Of a stretch of 64,000 bases of DNA, positions 1 through 11,991 are shown piece by piece. Below the pieces are notes generated by a model. The model made no database searches. It was not told the DNA's origin and worked only from the letters and a program-made list of their open reading frames with translations. Position numbers and translations under genes: made by a program. This DNA is from Fasciola hepatica (taxonomy: Eukaryota; Platyhelminthes; Trematoda; Plagiorchiida; Fasciolidae), in contig CANUEZ040000159.1 in the NCBI GenBank assembly GCA_948099385.1, positions 7,892,501 to 7,956,500 on the forward strand, read 5' to 3'. Position 1 is the first letter of the stretch. Every line of letters begins with the position of its first letter.

Positions 1-306
1 GCTTCCCGCAACACATTCTATCCAAACAAATACATACTAAGTAATATCATCATGAACACTTGCACATGCAGCCTCGTTGTTCGTTCGGTTACCAGTGACC
101 CACACACGAATAACTATGAAAAATCACACTTCTCATTCATTTGTCCACTCCAAAATGAACAATATCCATTCACACTACACACCATTCAACATTAGATCTT
201 ACTGAACATATAACATCCGAGTGTACAACTATGATCACGAGTGGCCAGACGAGTACACACTACGCATACCTCACGACCGAAAAGACAAGAGCAAAACACA
301 TAGTGT

Positions 307-612
307 GCTTCCCGCAACACATTCTATCCAAACAAATACATACTAAGTAATATCATCATGAACGCTTGCACATGCAGCCTCAATGTTCGTTCGGTTACCA
401 GTGACCCACACACGAATAACTATGAAAAATCACACTTCTCATTCATTTGTCCACTCCAAAATAAACAATATCCATTCACACTACACACCATTCAACATTA
501 GATCCTACTGAACATATAACATCCGAGTGTACAACTACGAACACGAGTGGCCAGACGAGTACACACTACGCATACCTCACGACCGAAAAGACAAGAGCAA
601 AACACATAGTGT
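307..612 (+). repeat. Representative satellite monomer (306 bp) with internal map
   Basis: This copy is used as the reference; offsets count from its first base. Composition on this strand is A 114, C 87, T 67, G 38, so 40.8% G+C. Landmarks: GCTTCCCG at offset 1; tandem TTCG at 80-87; the imperfect dyad GGTTACCAGTGACC at 87-100; AATAAA at 154-159; TATAAC at 209-214; three CGAGT copies at 218, 238 and 250; GTGTAC at 221-226 and its reverse complement GTACAC at 253-258, with palindromic TGGCCA between them at 242-247; and the short dyad CACATAGTGTG, which starts at 297 and crosses into the next monomer. Main variable offsets are 2, 22, 58, 76-77, 79, 87, 101, 116-122, 129, 139-142, 204, 231-235, 261 and 264. 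The segments around 143-198 and 238-254 vary least. There are 12 CpG dinucleotides, close to the number expected from base content. Confidence 0.97.
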
Positions 613-689
613 GCTTCCCGCAACACATTCTATCCAAACAAATACATACTAAGTAATATCATCATGAACGCTTGCACATGCAGCCTCGT

Positions 690-2067
690 TGTTCGTTCGG
701 TTACCAGTGACCCACACACGAATAACTATGAAAAATCACACTTCTCATTCATTTGTCCACTCCAAAATAAACAATATCCATTCACACTACACACCATTCA
801 ACATTAGATCCTACTGAACATATAACATCCGAGTGTACAACTATGAACACGAGTGGCCAGACGAGTACACACTACGCATACCTCACGACCGAAAAGACAA
901 GAGCAAAACACATAGTGTGCGTCCCGCAACACATTCTATCCAAACAAATACATACTAAGTACTATCATCATGAACACTTGCACATGCAGCCTCGTTGTTC
1001 GTTCGGTTACCAGTGACCCACACACAAATAACTATGAAAAATCACACTTCTCATTCATTTGTCCACTCCAAAATAAACAATATCCATTCACACTACACAC
1101 CATTCAACATTAGATCCTACTCAACATATAACATCCGAGTGTACAACTATGATCACGAGTGGCCAGACGAGTACACACTACGCATACCTCACGACCGAAA
1201 AGACAAGAGCAAAACACATAGTGTGCTTCCCGCAACACATTCTATCCAAACAAATACATACTAAGTAATATCATCATGAACGCTTGCACATGCAGCCTCA
1301 ATGTTCGTTCGGTTACCAGTGACCCACACACGAATAACTATGAAAAATCACACTTCTCATTCATTTGTCCACTCCAAAATAAACAATATCCATTCACACT
1401 ACACACCATTCAACATTAGATCCTACTGAACATATAACATCCGAGTGTACAACTATGAACACGAGTGGCCAGACGAGTACACACTACGCATACCTCACGA
1501 CCGAAAAGACAAGAGCAAAACACATAGTGTGCGTCCCGCAACACATTCTATCCAAACAAATACATACTAAGTACTATCATCATGAACACTTGCACATGCA
1601 GCCTCGTTGTTCGTTCGGTTACCAGTGACCCACACACAAATAACTATGAAAAATCACACTTCTCATTCATTTGTCCACTCCAAAATAAACAATATCCATT
1701 CACACTACACACCATTCAACATTAGATCCTACTCAACATATAACATCCGAGTGTACAACTATGATCACGAGTGGCCAGACGAGTACACACTACGCATACC
1801 TCACGACCGAAAAGACAAGAGCAAAACACATAGTGTGCTTCCCGCAACACATTCTATCCAAACAAATACATACTAAGTAATATCATCATGAACGCTTGCA
1901 CATGCAGCCTCAATGTTCGTTCGGTTACCAGTGACCCACACACGAATAACTATGAAAAATCACACTTCTCATTCATTTGTCCACTCCAAAATAAACAATA
2001 TCCATTCACACTACACACCATTCAACATTAGATCCTACTGAACATATAACATCCGAGTGTACAACTA
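690..2067 (+). repeat. Dimer (612 bp) tandem duplication
   Basis: Bases 690-1455 match 1302-2067 with no difference that I could find. Private markers shared by the two copies are GCGTCCCG (919 and 1531), AGTACTATC (near 959 and 1571), CACACAAATAAC (near 1021 and 1633) and CTACTCAAC. These combinations are not seen elsewhere in the window, so the duplication is recent and local. The left limit is set by the CGTTG/CAATG difference at 688-689 versus 1300-1301; the right limit by TATGAAC versus TACGAAC at 1456/2068. Confidence 0.92.
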
Positions 2068-5000
2068 CGAACACGAGTGGCCAGACGAGTACACACTACG
2101 CATACCTCACGACCGAAAAGATAAGAGCAAAACACATAGTGTGCTTCCCGCAACACATTCTATCCAAACAAATACACACTAACTAATATCATCATGAACG
2201 CTTGCACATGCAGCCTCAATGTTCGTTCGGTTACCAGTGACCCACACACGAATAACTATGAAAAATCATACTTCTCATTCTTTTGTCCACTCCAAAATAA
2301 ACAATATCCATTCACACTACACACCATTCAACATTAGATCCTACTGAACATATAACATCCGAGTGTACAACTATGATCACGAGTGGCCAGACGAGTACAC
2401 ACCACACATACCTCACGACCGAAAAGACAAGAGCAAAACACATAGTGTGCTTCCCGCAACACATTCTATCCAAACAAATACATACTAAGTAATATCATCA
2501 TGAACACTTGCACATGCAGCCTCAATGTTCGTTCGGTTACCAGTGACCAACACACGAATAACTATGAAAAATCACACTTCTCATTCATTTGTCCACTCCA
2601 AAATAAACAATATCCATTCACACTACACACCATTCAACATTAGATCCTAATGAACATATAACATCCGAGTGTACAACTACGAACACGAGTGGCCAGACGA
2701 GTACACACTACGCATACCTCACGACCGAAAAGACAAGAGCAAAACACATAGTGTGATTCCCGAAACGCATTCTATCCAAACAAATACATACTAAGTGCCA
2801 TCATCATGAACACTTGCACATGCAGCCTCAATGTTCGTTCGGTTACCAGTGACCCACACACGAATAACTATGAAAAATCACACTTCTCATTCATTTGTCC
2901 ACTCCAAAATAAACAATATCCATTCACACTACACACCATTCAACATTAGATCCTACTGAACATATAACATCCGAGTGTACAACTATGAACACGAGTGGCC
3001 AGACGAGTACACACTACGCATACCTCACGACCGAAAAGACAAGAGCAAAACACATAGTGTGCTTCCCGCAACACATTCTATCCAAACAAATACATACTAA
3101 GTAATATCATCATGAACACTTGCACATGCAGCCTCAATGTTCGTTCGGTTACCAGTGACCCACACACGAATAACTATGAAAAATCACAATTCTCATTCAT
3201 TCGTCCACTCCAAAATAAACAATATCCATTCACACTACACACCATTCAACATTAGATCCTACTGAACATATAACATCCGAGTGTACAACTATGATCACGA
3301 GTGGCCAGACGAGTACACACTACGCATACCTCACGACCGAAAAGACAAGAGCAAAACACATAGTGTGCTTCCCGCAACACATTCTATCCAAACAAATACA
3401 TACTAAGAAATATCATCATGAACGCTTGCACATGCAGCCTCAATGTTCGTTCGGTTACCAGTGACCCCCACACGAATAACTATGAAAAATCACCCTTCTC
3501 ATTCACTTGTCCACTCCAAAATAAACAATATCCATTCACACTACACACCATTCAACATTAGATCCTACTGAACATATAACATCCGAGTGTACAACTATGA
3601 ACACGAGTGGCCAGACGAGTACACACCACACATACCTCACGACCGAAAAGACAAGAGCAAAACACATAGTGTGCTTCCCGCAACACATTCTATCCAAACA
3701 AATACATACTAAGTAATATCATCATGAACGCTTGCACATGCAGCCTCAATGTTCGTTCGGTTACCAGTGACCCACACACGAATAATTATGAAAAATCACA
3801 CTTCTCATTCATTTGTCCACTCCAAAATAAACAATATCCATTCACACTACACACCATTCAACATTAGATCCTAATGAACATATAACATCCGAGTGTACAA
3901 CTACGAACACGAGTGGCCAGACGAGTACACACTACGCATACCTCACGACCGAAAAGACAAGAGCAAAACACATAGTGTGCTTCCCGCAACACATTCTATC
4001 CAAACAAATACATACTAAGTAATATCATCATGAACGCTTGCACATGCAGCCTCAATGTTCGTTCGGTTACCAGTGACCCACACACGAATAACTATGAAAA
4101 ATCACACTTCTCATTCATTTGTCCACTCCAAAATAAACAATATCCATTCACACTACACACCATTCAACATTAGATCCTACTGAACATATAACATCCGAGT
4201 GTACAACTACGAACACGAGTGGCCAGACGAGTACACACTACGCATACCTCACCACCGAAAAGACAAGAGCAAAACACATAGTGTGCTTCCCGAAACGCAT
4301 TCTATCCAAACAAATACATACTAAGTAATATCATCATGAACGCTTGCACATGCAGCCTCAATGTTCGTTCGGTTACCAGTGACCCACACACGAATAACTA
4401 TGAAAAATCACACTTCTCATTCATTTGTCCACTCCAAAATAAACAATATCCATTCACACTACACACCATTCAACATTAGATCCTACTGAACATATAACAT
4501 CCGAGTGTACAACTACGAACACGAGTGGCCAGACGAGTACACACTACGCATACCTCACGACCGAAAAGATAAGAGCAAAACACATAGTGTGCTTCCCGCA
4601 ACACATTCTATCCAAACAAATACACACTAACTAATATCATCATGAACGCTTGCACATGCAGCCTCAATGTTCGTTCGGTTACCAGTGACCCACACACGAA
4701 TAACTATGAAAAATCATACTTCTCATTCTTTTGTCCACTCCAAAATAAACAATATCCATTCACACTACACACCATTCAACATTAGATCCTACTGAACATA
4801 TAACATCCGAGTGTACAACTATGATCACGAGTGGCCAGACGAGTACACACCACACATACCTCACGACCGAAAAGACAAGAGCAAAACACATAGTGTGCTT
4901 CCCGCAACACATTCTATACAAACAAATACATACTAAGTAATATCATCATGAACACTTGCACATGCAGCCTCAATGTTCGTTCGGTTACCAGTGACCAACA

Positions 5001-6321
5001 CACGAATAACTATGAAAAATCACACTTCTCATTCATTTGTCCACTCCAAAATAAACAATATCCATTCACACTACACACCATTCAACATTAGATCCTAATG
5101 AACATATAACATCCGAGTGTACAACTACGAACACGAGTGGCCAGACGAGTACACACTACGCATACCTCACGACCGAAAAGACAAGAGCAAAACACATAGT
5201 GTGATTCCCGAAACGCATTCTATCCAAACAAATACATACTAAGTGCCATCATCATGAACACTTGCACATGCAGCCTCAATGTTCGTTCGGTTACCAGTGA
5301 CCCACACACGAATAACTATGAAAAATCACACTTCTCATTCATTTGTCCACTCCAAAATAAACAATATCCATTCACACTACACACCATTCAACATTAGATC
5401 CTACTGAACATATAACATCCGAGTGTACAACTATGAACACGAGTGGCCAGACGAGTACACACTACGCATACCTCACGACCGAAAAGACAAGAGCAAAACA
5501 CATAGTGTGCTTCCCGCAACACATTCTATCCAAACAAATACATACTAAGTAATATCATCATGAACACTTGCACATGCAGCCTCAATGTTCGTTCGGTTAC
5601 CAGTGACCCACACACGAATAACTATGAAAAATCACAATTCTCATTCATTCGTCCACTCCAAAATAAACAATATCCATTCACACTACACACCATTCAACAT
5701 TAGATCCTACTGAACATATAACATCCGAGTGTACAACTATGATCACGAGTGGCCAGACGAGTACACACTACGCATACCTCACGACCGAAAAGACAAGAGC
5801 AAAACACATAGTGTGCTTCCCGCAACACATTCTATCCAAACAAATACATACTAAGAAATATCATCATGAACGCTTGCACATGCAGCCTCAATGTTCGTTC
5901 GGTTACCAGTGACCCCCACACGAATAACTATGAAAAATCACCCTTCTCATTCACTTGTCCACTCCAAAATAAACAATATCCATTCACACTACACACCATT
6001 CAACATTAGATCCTACTGAACATATAACATCCGAGTGTACAACTATGAACACGAGTGGCCAGACGAGTACACACCACACATACCTCACGACCGAAAAGAC
6101 AAGAGCAAAACACATAGTGTGCTTCCCGCAACACATTCTATCCAAACAAATACATACTAAGTAATATCATCATGAACGCTTGCACATGCAGCCTCAATGT
6201 TCGTTCGGTTACCAGTGACCCACACACGAATAATTATGAAAAATCACACTTCTCATTCATTTGTCCACTCCAAAATAAACAATATCCATTCACACTACAC
6301 ACCATTCAACATTAGATCCTA
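1850..6321 (+). repeat. 8-mer (2,448 bp) tandem duplication
   Basis: Bases 1850-3873 match 4298-6321 at a shift of 2,448 bp (8 x 306). Only one difference was noticed: TATCCAAAC at 2470 against TATACAAAC at 4918. Rare markers recur at exactly this spacing: AAAAGATAAG, CACACTAACTAAT, CATACTTCTCATTCTTT, GATTCCCGAAACGC, AAGTGCCATC, AAGAAATATC, CACCCTTCTC and ATAATTATG. Bounds come from flanking mismatches (A/G at 1849/4297 and A/C at 3874/6322). The intervening three quarters of an 8-mer (3874-4297) belongs to the first unit only. Confidence 0.93.
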
Positions 6322-6395
6322 CTGAACATATAACATCCGAGTGTACAACTACGAACACGAGTGGCCAGACGAGTACACACTACGCATACCTCACC

Positions 6396-9300
6396 ACCGA
6401 AAAGACAAGAGCAAAACACATAGTGTGCTTCCCGCAACACATTCTATCCAAACAAATACATACTAAGTAATATCATCATGAACGCTTGCACATGCAGCCT
6501 CAATGTTCGTTCGGTTACCAGTGACCCACACACGAATAACTATGAAAAATCACACTTCTCATTCATTTGTCCACTCCAAAATAAACAATATCCATTCACA
6601 CTACACACCATTCAACATTAGATCCTACTGAACATATAACATCCGAGTGTACAACTACGAACACGAGTGGCCAGACGAGTACACACTACGCATACCTCAC
6701 CACCGAAAAGACAAGAGCAAAACACATAGTGTGCTTCCCGAAACGCATTCTATCCAAACAAATACATACTAAGTAATATCATCATGAACGCTTGCACATG
6801 CAGCCTCAATGTTCGTTCGGTTACCAGTGACCCACACACGAATAACTATGAAAAATCACACTTCTCATTCATTTGTCCACTCCAAAATAAACAATATCCA
6901 TTCACACTACACACCATTCAACATTAGATCCTACTGAACATATAACATCCGAGTGTACAACTATGAACACGAGTGGCCAGACGAGTACACACTACGCATA
7001 CCTCACGACCGAAAAGACAAGAGCAAAACACATAGTGTGATTCCCGCAACACATTCTATCCAAACAAATACATACTAAGTAATATCATCATGAACGCTTG
7101 CACATGCAGCCTCAATGTTCGTTCGGTTACCAGTGACCCACACACGAATAACTATGAAAAATCACACTTCTCATTCATTTGTCCACTCCAAAATAAACAA
7201 TATCCATTCACACTACACACCATTCAACATTAGATCTTACTGAACATATAACATCCGAGTGTACAACTATGATCACGAGTGGCCAGACGAGTACACACTA
7301 CGCATACCTCACGACCGAAAAGACAAGAGCAAAACACATAGTGTGCTTCCCGCAACACATTCTATCAAAACAAATACATACTAAGTAATATCATCATGAA
7401 CGCTTGCACATGCAGCCTCAATGTTCGTTCGGTTACCAGTGACCCACACACGAATAACTATGAAAAATCACACTTCTCATTCATTTGTCCACTCCAAAAT
7501 AAACAATATCCATTCACACTACACACCATTCAACATTAGATCCTACTGAACATATAACATCCGAGTGTACAACTACGAACACGAGTGGCCAGACGAGTAC
7601 ACACTACGCATACCTCACGACCGAAAAGACAAGAGCAAAACACATAGTGTGCTTCCCGCAACACATTCTATCCAAACAAATACATACTAAGTAATATCAT
7701 CATGAACGCTTGCACATTCGGCCTCGTTGTTCGTTCGGTTACCAGTGACCCACACACGAATAACTATGAGAAATCACAATTCTCATTCATTTGTCCACTC
7801 CAAAATAAACAATATCCATTCACACTACACACCATTCAACATTAGATCCTACTCAACATATAACATCCGAGTGTACAACTATGATCACGAGTGGCCAGAC
7901 GAGTACACACCACACATACCTCACGACCGAAAAGACAAGAGCAAAACACATAGTGTGCTTCCCGCAACACATTCTATCCAAACAAATACATACTAAGTAA
8001 TATCATCATGAACACTTGCACATGCAGCCTCGTTGTTCGTTCGGTTACCAGTGACCCACACACGAATAACTATGAAAAATCACACTTCTCATTCATTTGT
8101 CCACTCCAAAATAAACAATATCCATTCACACTACACACCATTCAACATTAGATCTTACTGAACATATAACATCCGAGTGTACAACTATGATCACGAGTGG
8201 CCAGACGAGTACACACTACGCATACCTCACGACCGAAAAGACAAGAGCAAAACACATAGTGTGCTTCCCGCAACACATTCTATCAAAACAAATACATACT
8301 AAGTAATATCATCATGAACGCTTGCACATGCAGCCTCAATGTTCGTTCGGTTACCAGTGACCAACACACGAATAACTATGAAAAATCACACTTCTCATTC
8401 ATTTGTCCACTCCAAAATAAACAATATCCATTCACACTACACACCATTCAACATTAGATCCTACTGAACATATAACATCCGAGTGTACAACTACGAACAC
8501 GAGTGGCCAGACGAGTACACACTACGCATACCTCACGACCGAAAAGACAAGAGCAAAACACATAGTGTGCTTCCCGCAACACATTCTATTCAAACAAATA
8601 CATACTAAGTAATATCATCATGAACGCTTGCACATGCAGCCTCGTTGTTCGTTCGGTTACCAGTGACCCACACACGAATAATTATGAAAAATCACAATTC
8701 TCATTCATTTGTCCACTCCAAAATAAACAATATCCATTCACACTACACACCATTCAACATTAGATCCTACTCAACATATAACATCCGAGTGTACAACTAC
8801 GAACACGAGTGGCCAGACGAGTACACACTACGCATACCTCACGACCGAAAAGACAAGAGCAAAACACATAGTGTGCTTCCCGCAACACATTCTATCCAAA
8901 CAAATACATACTAAGTAATATCATCATGAACACTTGCACATGCAGCCTCGTTGTTCGTTCGGTTACCAGTGACCCACACACGAATAACTATGAAAAATCA
9001 CACTTCTCATTCACTTGTCCACTCCAAAATAAACAATATCCATTCACACTACACACCATTCAACATTAGATCCTACTGAACATATAACATCCGAGTGTAC
9101 AACTATGAACACGAGTGGCCAGACGAGTACACACCACACATACCTCACGACCGAAAAGACAAGAGCAAAACACATAGTGTGCTTCCCGCAACACATTCTA
9201 TCCAAACAAATACATACTAAGTAATATCATCATGAACGCTTGCACATGCAGCCTCAATGTTCGTTCGGTTACCAGTGACCCACACACGAATAACTATGAA

Positions 9301-11991
9301 AAATCACACTTCTCATTCATTTGTCCACTCCAAAATAAACAATATCCATTCACACTACACACCATTCAACATTAGATCCTACTGAACATATAACATCCGA
9401 GTGTACAACTACGAACACGAGTGGCCAGACGAGTACACACTACGCATACCTCACCACCGAAAAGACAAGAGCAAAACACATAGTGTGCTTCCCGAAACGC
9501 ATTCTATCCAAACAAATACATACTAAGTAATATCATCATGAACGCTTGCACATGCAGCCTCAATGTTCGTTCGGTTACCAGTGACCCACACACGAATAAC
9601 TATGAAAAATCACACTTCTCATTCATTTGTCCACTCCAAAATAAACAATATCCATTCACACTACACACCATTCAACATTAGATCCTACTGAACATATAAC
9701 ATCCGAGTGTACAACTATGAACACGAGTGGCCAGACGAGTACACACTACGCATACCTCACGACCGAAAAGACAAGAGCAAAACACATAGTGTGATTCCCG
9801 CAACACATTCTATCCAAACAAATACATACTAAGTAATATCATCATGAACGCTTGCACATGCAGCCTCAATGTTCGTTCGGTTACCAGTGACCCACACACG
9901 AATAACTATGAAAAATCACACTTCTCATTCATTTGTCCACTCCAAAATAAACAATATCCATTCACACTACACACCATTCAACATTAGATCTTACTGAACA
10001 TATAACATCCGAGTGTACAACTATGATCACGAGTGGCCAGACGAGTACACACTACGCATACCTCACGACCGAAAAGACAAGAGCAAAACACATAGTGTGC
10101 TTCCCGCAACACATTCTATCAAAACAAATACATACTAAGTAATATCATCATGAACGCTTGCACATGCAGCCTCAATGTTCGTTCGGTTACCAGTGACCCA
10201 CACACGAATAACTATGAAAAATCACACTTCTCATTCATTTGTCCACTCCAAAATAAACAATATCCATTCACACTACACACCATTCAACATTAGATCCTAC
10301 TGAACATATAACATCCGAGTGTACAACTACGAACACGAGTGGCCAGACGAGTACACACTACGCATACCTCACGACCGAAAAGACAAGAGCAAAACACATA
10401 GTGTGCTTCCCGCAACACATTCTATCCAAACAAATACATACTAAGTAATATCATCATGAACGCTTGCACATGCAGCCTCGTTGTTCGTTCGGTTACCAGT
10501 GACCCACACACGAATAATTATGAAAAATCACACTTCTCATTCATTTGTCCACTCCAAAATAAACAATATCCATTCACACTACACACCATTCAACATTAGA
10601 TCCTACTCAACATATAACATCCGAGTGTACAACTATGATCACGAGTGGCCAGACGAGTACACACCACACATACCTCACGACCGAAAAGACAAGAGCAAAA
10701 CACATAGTGTGCTTCCCGCAACACATTCTATCCAAACAAATACATACTAAGTAATATCATCATGAACACTTGCACATGCAGCCTCGTTGTTCGTTCGGTT
10801 ACCAGTGACCCACACACGAATAACTATGAAAAATCACACTTCTCATTCATTTGTCCACTCCAAAATAAACAATATCCATTCACACTACACACCATTCAAC
10901 ATTAGATCTTACTGAACATATAACATCCGAGTGTACAACTATGATCACGAGTGGCCAGACGAGTACACACTACGCATACCTCACGACCGAAAAGACAAGA
11001 GCAAAACACATAGTGTGCTTCCCGCAACACATTCTATCAAAACAAATACATACTAAGTAATATCATCATGAACGCTTGCACATGCAGCCTCAATGTTCGT
11101 TCGGTTACCAGTGACCAACACACGAATAACTATGAAAAATCACACTTCTCATTCATTTGTCCACTCCAAAATAAACAATATCCATTCACACTACACACCA
11201 TTCAACATTAGATCCTACTGAACATATAACATCCGAGTGTACAACTACGAACACGAGTGGCCAGACGAGTACACACTACGCATACCTCACGACCGAAAAG
11301 ACAAGAGCAAAACACATAGTGTGCTTCCCGCAACACATTCTATTCAAACAAATACATACTAAGTAATATCATCATGAACGCTTGCACATGCAGCCTCGTT
11401 GTTCGTTCGGTTACCAGTGACCCACACACGAATAATTATGAAAAATCACACTTCTCATTCATTTGTCCACTCCAAAATAAACAATATCCATTCACACTAC
11501 ACACCATTCAACATTAGATCCTACTCAACATATAACATCCGAGTGTACAACTACGAACACGAGTGGCCAGACGAGTACACACTACGCATACCTCACGACC
11601 GAAAAGACAAGAGCAAAACACATAGTGTGCTTCCCGCAACACATTCTATCCAAACAAATACATACTAAGTAATATCATCATGAACACTTGCACATGCAGC
11701 CTCGTTGTTCGTTCGGTTACCAGTGACCCACACACGAATAACTATGAAAAATCACACTTCTCATTCACTTGTCCACTCCAAAATAAACAATATCCATTCA
11801 CACTACACACCATTCAACATTAGATCTTACTGAACATATAACATCCGAGTGTACAACTATGAACACGAGTGGCCAGACGAGTACACACCACACATACCTC
11901 ACGACCGAAAAGACAAGAGCAAAACACATAGTGTGCTTCCCGCAACACATTCTATCCAAACAAATACATACTAAGTAATATCATCATGAAC
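6396..11991 (+). repeat. 9-mer (2,754 bp) tandem duplication, slightly diverged
   Basis: Bases 6396-9237 align with 9150-11991 at a shift of 2,754 bp (9 x 306). Shared rare markers are TCACCACC followed by CCCGAAACGC, GATTCCCGC, TATCAAAAC (7363/10117 and 8281/11035), TATTCAAAC (8587/11341), ATAATTATG, CTACTCAAC and CATTCACTTG. About eight or more differences were seen. They cluster in the monomers at 7651 and 10405 (CATTCGGCC against CATGCAGCC, GAGAAATCACAA against GAAAAATCACAC), which suggests local gene conversion after duplication. Confidence 0.87.

Noticed and set aside
393..406. Nuclear-receptor-type response element in GGTTACCAGTGACC
   Set aside because: The half sites GGTTA and TGACC are four bases apart and one is imperfect; this does not fit the usual three-base spacing of an estrogen-response-type element.
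307..612. CENP-B box in the monomer
   Set aside because: Neither strand fits the core TTCG-N4-A-N2-CGGG. The TTCG copies at offset 80-87 are not followed by the required A and CGGG, and the CGGG on the minus strand lacks the upstream TTCG.
307..612. tRNA- or 5S-rRNA-derived repeat
   Set aside because: GTTCGTTCGG slightly resembles an RNA polymerase III B box and AGTGACC slightly resembles part of the 5S internal promoter, but no A box at the right distance, no cloverleaf and no further 5S similarity can be seen.
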